A stretch of 64,000 bases of DNA from an uncultured Lachnospiraceae bacterium (GTDB lineage: Bacteria > Bacillota > Clostridia > Lachnospirales > Lachnospiraceae). Where the stretch lies: assembly GCA_958402795.1 (NCBI GenBank), contig CATXUX010000019.1, positions 1-64,000 of the forward strand. The letters run 5' to 3'. The notes under the pieces are model-generated. The model was not told where the DNA came from. It ran no database searches and saw nothing but the letters and a program-made list of their open reading frames with translations. The position numbers and the translations under genes were made by a program. Positions 18,313 through 27,049 of this stretch are shown in pieces; within the stretch, counting starts at the first letter, position 1, and each line of letters starts with the position of its first letter.

Positions 18313-19716
18313 GTGATACACCAGTATCAGAATAATGGATATAATATTGTCCTGGATGTAAACAGTGGTTCCGTTCATGTGGTCGATCCGATGGCATATG
18401 ATGTGATCGGATATCTGGACCGTCAGAATCCGGAGCACACCGCAGAGACACTCCGCAGCGAAGAGACGGCAGCGGGACTGGAAGAAGCGCTGGGAGCGAC
18501 TTATCCGGCGGAGGAACTGCGGGAAGTGCTGGAGGCGGTCGCAGAACTGACAGAAGCGGGGCAGTTGTTTGCGAAGGACATTTATGAGGATTATATAGAT
18601 GAAGTGAAGCAGAGAAAGACTGTGGTGAAGGCGCTTTGCCTGCACATTGCCCATGACTGTAACCTTGCGTGTATGTACTGCTTTGCGGAGGAAGGAGAAT
18701 ATCACGGCAGGAGGGCGATGATGTCCTACGAAGTAGGAAAGAAAGCGCTGGATTTCCTGATTGCGAATTCCGGCAGCCGGCGGAATCTCGAGGTAGACTT
18801 TTTCGGCGGCGAGCCGCTTATGAACTGGCAGGTCGTGAAAGATCTGGTGGCATACGGAAGAGAGCAGGAAAAGCTTTATGACAAGCATTTCCGCTTTACC
18901 GTGACGACAAACGGCGTTCTGCTCAATGATGAGATACAGGAATTTATCAATCAGGAGATGGACAACGTGGTGCTGAGCCTGGACGGACGCCGGGAGGTCA
19001 ATGACCGGATGCGCCCGTTCCGCAACGGAAAAGGAAGCTACGATCTGATCGTGCCGAAGTTCCAGAGGCTTGCCGAGAGCCGTCATCAGGAGAAGTATTA
19101 TATCCGCGGGACATTTACGCGGGAAAATCTGGATTTCTCCGAAGATGTGAAGCATTTTGCCGAACTGGGATTTCAGCAGATCTCGATCGAGCCGGTGGTT
19201 GGAGATGAGAGTGATCCATACGCGATCCGTGAGAGTGATCTTCCACAGATCTTCGCGGAATACGATAAGCTGGCTAAGATGATGGTCGAGCGGGAGCGGG
19301 CAGGAGAAGGATTTAATTTCTTTCACTTCATGATCGATCTGGAGGGCGGTCCCTGCATTTCCAAGAGGCTCTCGGGATGTGGTTCAGGAACCGAATATCT
19401 GTCTGTGACGCCGTGGGGAGATCTGTATCCCTGCCATCAGTTTGTCGGTCAGGAAGAATTCCTGATGGGAAATGTGGACGAAGGAATTACAAAACCGGAG
19501 ATTGCGGAGGAGTTCCGCGGCTGTAGCATCTATTCAAAGGAAAAATGCCGGAATTGTTTCGCACGGTTTTACTGCAGCGGCGGCTGTATGGCGAATGCGT
19601 ATAAGTTCCACCATACGATCAACGATACATACGATGTGAGCTGTGAGATGGAACGCAAGCGCGTGGAATGCGCGATTATGATAAAAGCTGCTTTGGCGGA
19701 GCAAGAAGCAGAATAA
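18313..19716 (+). CDS. scfB: SCIFF radical SAM thioether maturase
   Basis: Radical SAM enzyme that installs the thioether in ScfA. The 467-residue protein begins with about 100 residues that match the precursor-recognition domain of such maturases. The radical SAM cluster motif is C116-x3-C120-x2-C123 (HDCNLACMYC), followed by FFGGEPLMNW. A Cys-rich SPASM-type C-terminus has CHQF, CRNCFARFYCSGGC and a final Cys. The start is GTG at 18313 with AGAGAGGAT upstream; no better ATG exists. It lies between scfA and secDF, a conserved clostridial order. Confidence 0.93.
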   Translation: MIHQYQNNGYNIVLDVNSGSVHVVDPMAYDVIGYLDRQNPEHTAETLRSEETAAGLEEALGATYPAEELREVLEAVAELTEAGQLFAKDIYEDYIDEVKQRKTVVKALCLHIAHDCNLACMYCFAEEGEYHGRRAMMSYEVGKKALDFLIANSGSRRNLEVDFFGGEPLMNWQVVKDLVAYGREQEKLYDKHFRFTVTTNGVLLNDEIQEFINQEMDNVVLSLDGRREVNDRMRPFRNGKGSYDLIVPKFQRLAESRHQEKYYIRGTFTRENLDFSEDVKHFAELGFQQISIEPVVGDESDPYAIRESDLPQIFAEYDKLAKMMVERERAGEGFNFFHFMIDLEGGPCISKRLSGCGSGTEYLSVTPWGDLYPCHQFVGQEEFLMGNVDEGITKPEIAEEFRGCSIYSKEKCRNCFARFYCSGGCMANAYKFHHTINDTYDVSCEMERKRVECAIMIKAALAEQEAE

Positions 19717-19733
19717 GAAAGGAATGAAAAAAC

Positions 19734-22013
19734 ATGAAGAACCAGAAAGGAAAAGGAATCGTCAGCCTGCTCCTGGTGATCGCGCTGGGAGTTTTCCTGG
19801 GTGTTACGACAATTGTCGGACTGGGAAGCGGTCATGCCGGGAAAATGAGCAACATCAAACTTGGCCTGGACCTGGAAGGCGGTGTCAGCATTACTTATCA
19901 GGTAAAGGGAGAGACGCCGTCGGATGAGGATATGGCGGATACGATCTATAAGCTCCAGAAGCGTGTGGAGCAGTACAGTACAGAGGCGACGGTTTATCAG
20001 GAAGGCGACGACCGGATCAGTATTGAGATTCCGGGAGTGACGGATGCCAATGAGATCCTCGAAGAACTGGGACAGCCGGGATCACTGTATTTTATCGCCG
20101 AGACGGACAGTGAAGGAAATGCAAACTATACGCAGGTTTCGAGTACAGGCGATGCGGCAGTGGATTTCCAGCTGAATAAAACAATCGAGGAGCTGCAGGA
20201 AGACGGCTCGATCGTATTGAGCGGTTCGGATGTGGCAGGCGCGGAGGCAGGTTCCTATACGAATCAGACGACGTCGGCGACGGAGTATGCCGTAGATCTG
20301 GAATTTACAAAAGAAGGAACTGAAAAGTTTGCCGAGGCCACAAAGACGGCGTATGCGAATAAAGAGAGTATTGGTATTTATTACGACGGCGCTTTTGTCA
20401 GTGTTCCAAACGTGAACGCAGAGATCACAGACGGACAGGCGCAGATCACGGGAAGTTTTACTTATGAAGAGGCGGATGCGCTGGCGTCTACGATCCGTAT
20501 CGGAGGACTGAATCTGGAGCTGGAAGAGCTGCGCTCGAATGTAGTCGGCGCACAGCTTGGAGAAGAAGCAATCAGCGGCAGCTTACTGGCCGGGGCAATC
20601 GGCCTTGCCATCGTGATCGTATTTATGTGTGTGGTATATCTTCTTCCGGGACTGGCGTCAGGACTTGCCCTGTTGATCTACACAGGACTGGTTCTTGTGC
20701 TTTTGAATGCTTTTGATATTACGCTGACTTTGCCGGGTATTGCAGGTATCATCCTCGGTATTGGCATGGCGGTGGATGCGAACGTGATCATCTTTGCCCG
20801 TGTGAATGAGGAACTTGCGGAAGGAAGATCAGTCAAACAGTCCCTGAACGCCGGCTTCAAAAAGGCAATGTCCGCGATCCTGGACGGAAACATTACCACT
20901 TTGATCGCAGCGCTTGTGCTGTATCTCAAGGGCAGCGGTACTGTGAAGGGATTTGCGGAAACACTGGGACTGGGTATCGTGGTATCCATGTTTACGGCGC
21001 TTGTGATCACAAGAGTGATCGTGTATTCGTTCTATGCAATCGGAATCCATGATCCGAAATTCTACGGACGCCGGAAAAAGAAAGAGCAGAAGACAATTCA
21101 TTTTCTGGAGAAGAGAAAAGTATTTTTCGGAATTTCCGCCGCTTTGATCCTGATTGGATTTGTCGGAATGGGAATTTATGCAGGAAAGGGACAGGATGCG
21201 TTTAACTACAGCCTTGATTTCAAGGGAGGAACATCCACGACGGTAACATTTGATAAGGACTATACGCTGGACGAGATCGATCAGGAGATGGTTCCGCTGA
21301 TCGAGGATGCGACAAATGATCCGAATGTTCAGGTTCAGAAGGTGGCAGGCTCCAATGAGGTGGTATTTAAGACACAGACACTTGACCTTGCGGAACGTGA
21401 AGCGTTCAACAGTGTGATGGTAGATCAGTTCGGAGTAGACGAGGCCACGATCCGGACGGAAAATATCAGTGGAACCGTAAGCTCTGAGATGCGGTCCGAT
21501 GCGATCGTTGCCGTGATCATTGCGACGATCTGTATGCTGATCTACATCTGGTTCCGGTTTAAAGACGGCTGCTTTGCGGCAAGTGCTGTGCTGGCGCTTC
21601 TGCATGACGTGCTGGTTGTCGTCGGGTTTTATGCACTGTCAAGGATTTCCGTCGGAAATACGTTTATCGCATGTATGCTGACGATCGTCGGATATTCCAT
21701 CAATGCGACGATCGTAATCTTCGACCGGATCCGTGAAGAACTCAAGACGAAGAAACGAAGCGAAGACCTGACAGAACTGGTGAACCGCTGTATCACAAAG
21801 ACGCTGACGAGAAGTATCTATACCTCATTGACAACATTCATTATGGTTGCGGTACTCTTCATTCTGGGCGTAAGCTCCATCCGGGAATTTTCCCTTCCGC
21901 TGATGGTCGGGATTGTCTGCGGCGCATACTCATCCGTATGCATTACAGGAGCTCTGTGGTATGTGATGCGGTCATGGCTGGAAAAGAGGAAAACACCAGA
22001 AAAGACAAAATAA
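19734..22013 (+). CDS. secDF: fused protein-export membrane protein SecDF
   Basis: Proton-driven accessory subunit of Sec secretion. The 759-residue protein joins SecD (N-terminal helix, periplasmic-type domain with LGLDLEGGVSITYQV, then six helices with the GIGMAVDANVIIFARVNEEL motif) to SecF (about residue 455 on, YSLDFKGGTSTTVTF, then VGYSINATIVIFDRIREEL). Both halves are complete. AAAGGAA precedes the ATG. It is placed right after scfB, and a large stem-loop separates it from recJ. Confidence 0.95.
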   Translation: MKNQKGKGIVSLLLVIALGVFLGVTTIVGLGSGHAGKMSNIKLGLDLEGGVSITYQVKGETPSDEDMADTIYKLQKRVEQYSTEATVYQEGDDRISIEIPGVTDANEILEELGQPGSLYFIAETDSEGNANYTQVSSTGDAAVDFQLNKTIEELQEDGSIVLSGSDVAGAEAGSYTNQTTSATEYAVDLEFTKEGTEKFAEATKTAYANKESIGIYYDGAFVSVPNVNAEITDGQAQITGSFTYEEADALASTIRIGGLNLELEELRSNVVGAQLGEEAISGSLLAGAIGLAIVIVFMCVVYLLPGLASGLALLIYTGLVLVLLNAFDITLTLPGIAGIILGIGMAVDANVIIFARVNEELAEGRSVKQSLNAGFKKAMSAILDGNITTLIAALVLYLKGSGTVKGFAETLGLGIVVSMFTALVITRVIVYSFYAIGIHDPKFYGRRKKKEQKTIHFLEKRKVFFGISAALILIGFVGMGIYAGKGQDAFNYSLDFKGGTSTTVTFDKDYTLDEIDQEMVPLIEDATNDPNVQVQKVAGSNEVVFKTQTLDLAEREAFNSVMVDQFGVDEATIRTENISGTVSSEMRSDAIVAVIIATICMLIYIWFRFKDGCFAASAVLALLHDVLVVVGFYALSRISVGNTFIACMLTIVGYSINATIVIFDRIREELKTKKRSEDLTELVNRCITKTLTRSIYTSLTTFIMVAVLFILGVSSIREFSLPLMVGIVCGAYSSVCITGALWYVMRSWLEKRKTPEKTK

Positions 22014-22047
22014 ATATACAAAATAAGGCAATGCAATATCAGGGGGG

Positions 22048-22091
22048 GCGGCCCCTTTTGAAGAGGGATAGTCCTTTTCAAAAGGGACCGC
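22048..22091 (+). other. large stem-loop between secDF and recJ
   Basis: GCGGCCCCTTTTGAA (22048-22062) pairs with TTCAAAAGGGACCGC (22077-22091), 14 of 15 positions, loop of 14 nt. No T tract follows and the recJ ribosome binding site begins 16 nt later, so it is not a plain terminator. Confidence 0.55.
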
Positions 22092-22121
22092 TTCCTGCAT
22101 GTCTTCGGAGGAGGTATGCGT

Positions 22122-23843
22122 ATGGAAAAGTGGTTTGTCGCAATGAAAAAAGCGGATTTTCGTGCAATATCAGAGAAATATCACATCTCGCAGATCCTTG
22201 CCCGTCTGATCCGCAACCGGGATATTGTGGGAGATGAGGCGATAGACTTTTATCTGAACGGGACGATCGCGGACTTGTATGACGGGATGCTGATGAAAGA
22301 TATGGATAAAGCGGTAGAGATTTTGTCGGAGAAGATAGGAGAAGGCGCCGCGATCCGGGTGATCGGGGACTATGATATTGATGGAGTCAATGCTACGTAT
22401 ATCCTGCAGGAAGGCCTCTCAAAGCTCGGCGCGGATGTCGACACAGATATTCCGGACCGGATCCGGGATGGGTATGGACTGAACCGGTCGCTGGTCGACC
22501 GGGCGCTGGAGGACGGGATCGATACGATCATTACCTGCGACAATGGAATTGCAGCCGCGGAGGAAATCGCATATGGAAAACAGCATGGACTGACTATAAT
22601 CGTTACCGATCATCATGAAGTGCCGTTTGTGGAGATCGGCTCAGAAAAGGAGTATGTGCTTCCGCAGGCCGACGCGGTAGTCGATCCTCACCGTCCGGAC
22701 TGTGAATATCCGTTTAAAGGATTATGCGGGGCGGCGGTGGCGTACAAGCTGATCGAGGCGTTATATGAGGTGCTCCAAAAGGACGTGGAAGATGTGGATT
22801 ACCTGATGGAGAATGTGGCAATCGCAACCGTGGGAGATGTGATGGATCTCAAAGGAGAAAACCGCATTTTTGTGAAGCAGGGACTGGATATGCTGAAATG
22901 TACAAAGAACGAGGGGCTGAGGGCGCTGATGGAGTGTACGAAAGTTTCTGTAGATCGCCTGAACACCTACCATATCGGTTACATCATCGGACCGTGTATC
23001 AATGCCGGCGGACGGCTGGATACGGCGAAACGTGCACTGGATCTGCTCAATGCAAAGAGCCGACGGGAAGCTGTGATGCTGGCGGAGGATCTGAAAGCGC
23101 TCAATGACAGCAGGAAAGAACTGACCGAACGCGGGATTGAAGAGGCTGTGGAGCAGATTGAACACTCGTCCCTGAAGGAGGATCCGGTTCTCGTAGTATA
23201 TCTTCCGGACTGCCATGAAAGCATCGCAGGGATCATCGCGGGGAAGATCCGGGAGAGATATTACCGTCCGGTATTCGTACTTACCCGGAGCGCGGATGGT
23301 GTGAAAGGTTCCGGCCGCTCCATCGAGAGCTACAATATGTTTGAAGAGATGTGTAAATGCCAGGCGCTGTTCACAAAATTCGGCGGACATAAACTGGCGG
23401 CGGGATTATCCCTGAAAGAGGAAGATGTGGACCGGTTCCGCCATGTGATCAACGAACTCGCGAATCTGAGCAAAGAGGATCTGACCGAGAAAGTGTCCAT
23501 CGACATGCAGCTCCCGTTCCCGTATATTACCGAAGGACTGGTGCAGGAACTGGAACTTCTGGAACCATTCGGAAAAGGCAATCCAAAACCGCTGTTTGCA
23601 GAGAGAAACCTGCGCGTGCTGGAACCACGGATCATCGGCAAGAACCATAACGTCCTCAAATGCCGCCTGCAGGATCCAAACGGAAACCAGATGGAGGCGG
23701 TATATTTTGGAAATGTGCAGGACTGTCTCGCAGTTATGAAAAGAAACCAGGAAATGTGTTTCACCTTTTATCCCTCTGTGAACGAATACAGAGGAACCCG
23801 CATGCTGCAGCTTACGATCATGAACTATCAGGAATGCAGGTAA
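22122..23843 (+). CDS. recJ: single-stranded-DNA-specific exonuclease RecJ
   Basis: DHH-family 5'-3' exonuclease acting in recombination and mismatch repair. Motifs in the 573-residue protein are VIGDYDIDGVNATYIL (manganese site), ITCDNG, IVTDHHEVP (the DHH signature), DPHRPDCEYPFKGLCGAAVAYKL and, in the DHHA1 part, GSGRSIESYNMFEEM...FGGHKLAAG. A C-terminal OB-type region follows. The ATG at 22116 is one base after GGAGGAGG; the ATG at 22122 has better spacing. It lies upstream of relA, as is common in Clostridia. Confidence 0.9.
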   Translation: MEKWFVAMKKADFRAISEKYHISQILARLIRNRDIVGDEAIDFYLNGTIADLYDGMLMKDMDKAVEILSEKIGEGAAIRVIGDYDIDGVNATYILQEGLSKLGADVDTDIPDRIRDGYGLNRSLVDRALEDGIDTIITCDNGIAAAEEIAYGKQHGLTIIVTDHHEVPFVEIGSEKEYVLPQADAVVDPHRPDCEYPFKGLCGAAVAYKLIEALYEVLQKDVEDVDYLMENVAIATVGDVMDLKGENRIFVKQGLDMLKCTKNEGLRALMECTKVSVDRLNTYHIGYIIGPCINAGGRLDTAKRALDLLNAKSRREAVMLAEDLKALNDSRKELTERGIEEAVEQIEHSSLKEDPVLVVYLPDCHESIAGIIAGKIRERYYRPVFVLTRSADGVKGSGRSIESYNMFEEMCKCQALFTKFGGHKLAAGLSLKEEDVDRFRHVINELANLSKEDLTEKVSIDMQLPFPYITEGLVQELELLEPFGKGNPKPLFAERNLRVLEPRIIGKNHNVLKCRLQDPNGNQMEAVYFGNVQDCLAVMKRNQEMCFTFYPSVNEYRGTRMLQLTIMNYQECR

Positions 23844-23886
23844 AATGCGGGACAAATACACATTTTTTGCCTTTTTATGCGATTTT

Positions 23887-23905
23887 CCGCCTGATTTTCA
23901 GGCGG
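23887..23905. repeat. short perfect inverted repeat between recJ and relA
   Basis: CCGCCTGA (23887-23894) and TCAGGCGG (23898-23905) with a 3-nt loop, 17 bp before the relA -35. No T run on either strand. It could be a weak terminator or a regulator site. Confidence 0.35.
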
Positions 23906-23921
23906 ACGGGGAAAAACTGAC

Positions 23922-23949
23922 TTTACAATTGAGGAAAAAATGGTATACT
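23922..23949 (+). promoter_or_regulatory. sigma-A promoter of relA
   Basis: TTTACA (23922-23927), a 16-bp spacer, TATACT (23944-23949), with the transcript expected to begin about 40 bp before the relA start. Confidence 0.65.
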
Positions 23950-23999
23950 AAAAACAATACTGACAAAATAGACGAATGTACAAAAGGGGTGGGATGAGA

Positions 24000-26306
24000 A
24001 TGGCAGGAACCTTGGAGTATGAAGAACTGAATAAGAATCTGGCAATCGTAGACGGGCATGCGGTCAAAGATCCTGTTGATTATCAGGATCCTGAGCAGTT
24101 ATATCATACGCTGGTTGAGCGTGTAAAGAAGTACCATCCGTCAGACGATATATCAATGATTGAAAAAGCATACCGGGTTGCGTCGGACGCACACAACGGG
24201 CAGAAGCGCAAATCCGGAGAACCGTATATTATCCATCCGCTCTGGGTAGGAACGATCCTGGCGGATCTGGAGATGGATAAGGAGACGATCGTATCGGGGA
24301 TGCTGCATGACGTTGTAGAGGACACGGAGGTTACGCTGGAGGATATCCGGAGCGAATTCGGAGATGAAGTGGCGCTTCTGGTGGATGGCGTCACGAAGCT
24401 GGGCCAGTTGTCGTATTCGCAGGATAAACTGGAGGTTCAGGCAGAGAATCTCCGGAAGATGTTCCTTGCGATGGCGAAGGACATCCGTGTGATCATCATC
24501 AAGCTGGCAGACCGTCTGCACAATATGCGCACGCTGGAATTTATGCGGCCGGAGAAGCAGAAGGAAAAAGCAAAAGAAACGATGGATATCTATGCTCCGC
24601 TCGCGCAGAGGCTTGGTATCTCGAAGATCAAGATCGAACTTGATGATCTTTCGCTCAAGTATTATGAGCCGGAAGTGTATAACCAGCTGGTAAAGGATCT
24701 GAATGAGCGAAAGACAGAACGCGAAGAATTTGTACAGCAGATCGTCGCGGAAGTTTCGAAGCATATGGAAAACGCGCATATCAAGGCAAAGGTGTACGGG
24801 CGCGTGAAGCATCTGTTCAGTATCTATAAAAAGATGGTGAACCAGAACAAAACACTGGATCAGGTGTATGATCTCTTTGCCGTGCGCATTATCGTAGATT
24901 CCGTAAAGGACTGCTATGCCGCACTGGGTGTGATCCATGAGATGTATACGCCGATCCCGGGACGTTTCAAGGATTATATCGCGATGCCGAAAGCGAACAT
25001 GTACCAGTCGCTTCATACGACGCTGATCGGACCGTCCGGGCAGCCTTTTGAGATCCAGATACGGACGGAGGAGATGCACAAGACAGCGGAATATGGTATC
25101 GCGGCACACTGGAAATATAAAGAAAGCGGCGATTCGAAGAAGAACGTCAAGACGAAGGAAGAAGAAAAGTTAAGTTGGCTGCGCCAGATTCTGGAATGGC
25201 AGCAGGATATGTCAGACAACCGGGAGTTTATGAGTCTCCTCAAAGGCGATCTGGATCTGTTCGCGGAGGATGTTTACTGCTTTACCCCGAACGGGGATGT
25301 GAAGAATCTTCCGAACGGTTCCACGCCCGTAGATTTTGCCTATGCGATCCACAGCGCCGTGGGCAACAAGATGGTCGGCGCGCGGGTAAACGGCAAGCTG
25401 GTGAATATTGACTACAAGATCCAGAACGGAGACCGGATCGAGATACTGACTTCACAGAACTCGAAGGGACCGAGCCGGGACTGGCTGAATATTGTCAAGA
25501 GTACACAGGCGAAGAGCAAGATCAATCAGTGGTTTAAGAAAGAATTCAAAGAAGATAATATTGTCCGCGGACGCGAGCTGATCGCAAATTACTGCAGGGC
25601 AAAATCCATCAACGCGGCGGATATCAATAAGCCGAAATATCTGCAGGTCGTGCAGCAGAAATATGGATTCCGGGACTGGGATTCCGTACTTGCGGCGATC
25701 GGACACGGCGGACTCAAAGAAGGGCAGGTTGTCAACCGGCTTGTCGAGGAGTACGAGAAGGACCACAAAAAAGAGATCACCGATGAGACGATTCTGGAGA
25801 CACTTAACGAGGCTGGCAAACAGACGGTGCATATCGCCAAGTCGAAGAGCGGCATTGTCGTGAAGGGAATCGACGATATGGCAGTCCGGTTCTCAAAATG
25901 CTGCAATCCGGTACCGGGCGATGAGATCGTCGGGTTCGTGACACGCGGGAGAGGAATGTCGATCCATCGTACCGACTGTGTGAATATGCTGCATTTATCT
26001 GCTTCCGAGCGTGAGCGGCTGATCGACGCAGAATGGGAGAACGCCGGGGACGGCGATAACGGCGGACAATATCTGGCAGAGCTGAAAATGTATGCCCATG
26101 ACAGACAGGGACTTTTGATGGAAGTATCCAGAATCTTTACCGAGGAAAAAATCGATGTAAAGTCGATGAATGTCCGTACCAGTAAGAAAGGAACGGCAAC
26201 GCTGGATGTGGGATTTGTGGTGCACGGCAGGGAAGAACTGAACCGCGTGACCGAGAAGATGCGCCAGTTGGAGGGCATCATTGATATAGAGCGGACGGCA
26301 GGCTGA
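24000..26306 (+). CDS. relA: bifunctional (p)ppGpp synthetase/hydrolase, RelA/SpoT family
   Basis: Makes and breaks the stringent alarmone. Domain order in about 768 residues: HD hydrolase (GEPYIIHPLWVG...GMLHDVVEDT, so hydrolysis looks intact), synthetase (YGRVKHLFSIYKKM, VYDLFAVRIIV, YQSLHTTLIGP), TGS (VYCFTPNGDVKNLPNGSTPVDFAYAIHSAVGNKM), zinc-finger region with CCNPVPGDEIVGF and a C-terminal ACT domain. The ATGs at 23976 and 23994 overlap or precede the ribosome binding site AAGGGGTGGG, so 24000 is preferred. The stop codon lies inside the first unit of a 24-bp tandem repeat. Confidence 0.95.
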   Translation: MAGTLEYEELNKNLAIVDGHAVKDPVDYQDPEQLYHTLVERVKKYHPSDDISMIEKAYRVASDAHNGQKRKSGEPYIIHPLWVGTILADLEMDKETIVSGMLHDVVEDTEVTLEDIRSEFGDEVALLVDGVTKLGQLSYSQDKLEVQAENLRKMFLAMAKDIRVIIIKLADRLHNMRTLEFMRPEKQKEKAKETMDIYAPLAQRLGISKIKIELDDLSLKYYEPEVYNQLVKDLNERKTEREEFVQQIVAEVSKHMENAHIKAKVYGRVKHLFSIYKKMVNQNKTLDQVYDLFAVRIIVDSVKDCYAALGVIHEMYTPIPGRFKDYIAMPKANMYQSLHTTLIGPSGQPFEIQIRTEEMHKTAEYGIAAHWKYKESGDSKKNVKTKEEEKLSWLRQILEWQQDMSDNREFMSLLKGDLDLFAEDVYCFTPNGDVKNLPNGSTPVDFAYAIHSAVGNKMVGARVNGKLVNIDYKIQNGDRIEILTSQNSKGPSRDWLNIVKSTQAKSKINQWFKKEFKEDNIVRGRELIANYCRAKSINAADINKPKYLQVVQQKYGFRDWDSVLAAIGHGGLKEGQVVNRLVEEYEKDHKKEITDETILETLNEAGKQTVHIAKSKSGIVVKGIDDMAVRFSKCCNPVPGDEIVGFVTRGRGMSIHRTDCVNMLHLSASERERLIDAEWENAGDGDNGGQYLAELKMYAHDRQGLLMEVSRIFTEEKIDVKSMNVRTSKKGTATLDVGFVVHGREELNRVTEKMRQLEGIIDIERTAG

Positions 26307-26380
26307 CCAGTTCGGAAACACGTGGACTGACCAGTAAAGAAAGATGTAGACTGATCAGCGAGGAGAGACGTAGACTGATT
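26303..26380 (+). repeat. 24-bp imperfect tandem repeat, about 3.3 units
   Basis: Units start at 26303, 26327, 26351 and (partial) 26375. Each begins CTGAYCAG or CTGATT and most end with ACGTAGA-like sequence. The relA stop codon TGA is in the first unit. In many Clostridia a D-aminoacyl-tRNA deacylase gene sits at this spot. Confidence 0.7.
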
Positions 26381-26416
26381 GCCTTGGAATCAAAGAGACA
26401 GATAAGGAGGATTCGT

Positions 26417-27040
26417 ATGAAGATTGAGCAGTACGTGATCGGTATGATCGGAACAAACTGTTATGTTGTCAGTAATGAGGAGACAAAGGAATGCTTTCTG
26501 GTCGACCCGGCTGTCTGCCCGGAATGGCTTGTAGCGAAGATCCGGGATCAGGGACTGCAGTTAAAAGCAATCCTGCTGACACATGGACACTTTGATCATA
26601 TCATGGGAATCGATGGGTTTCTGGATGCGTTTCCGGTTCCCGTGTACGTGCATGAGAAGGAACAACTTCTTCTGAATGACGCAGAGTATAATTGTTCGGC
26701 AAATTACGGAAAGAGATATACGTTTTCCAAAGCAGTTTCCGTGCAGGACGGGGACATACTGGAAATTGCCGGAATGAAGATCCGGGTGATCTATACGCCC
26801 GGCCATACGATCGGCGGCTGCTGTTATTATCTGGAAGCGGAGCATGTGCTGTTCAGTGGCGATACATTGTTCTGCACATCTGTGGGACGTACGGATCTGC
26901 CTACGGGGAGCACATCCCGGTTGCTTCGGTCTGTCCGGGAAAAACTGATGGTGCTGCCGGATGAGACAAAGGTTTATCCGGGACATGAGGAGGAGACGAC
27001 GATCGGGTATGAGAGAGAATACAATCCATATCTGAGGTGA
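26417..27040 (+). CDS. MBL-fold metallo-hydrolase, glyoxalase II-like
   Basis: A 207-residue metallo-beta-lactamase-fold hydrolase. The metal motif THGHFDHIMG carries HxHxDH, with later His in YTPGHTIGGCCYYL, Asp in LFSGDTLF and a C-terminal PGHEEETTIG. It resembles the YcbL/glyoxalase II group, which hydrolyses thioesters such as lactoylglutathione; the true substrate is unknown. An in-frame ATG at 26384 precedes the ribosome binding site AAGGAGG, so 26417 is the start. It lies 9 bp before hemZ in a relA-MBL-hemZ run. Confidence 0.85.
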   Translation: MKIEQYVIGMIGTNCYVVSNEETKECFLVDPAVCPEWLVAKIRDQGLQLKAILLTHGHFDHIMGIDGFLDAFPVPVYVHEKEQLLLNDAEYNCSANYGKRYTFSKAVSVQDGDILEIAGMKIRVIYTPGHTIGGCCYYLEAEHVLFSGDTLFCTSVGRTDLPTGSTSRLLRSVREKLMVLPDETKVYPGHEEETTIGYEREYNPYLR

Positions 27041-27049
27041 GAGACAGCA

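Noticed and set aside
22048..22091. Terminator between secDF and recJ
   Set aside because: No T tract after the hairpin on the plus strand.
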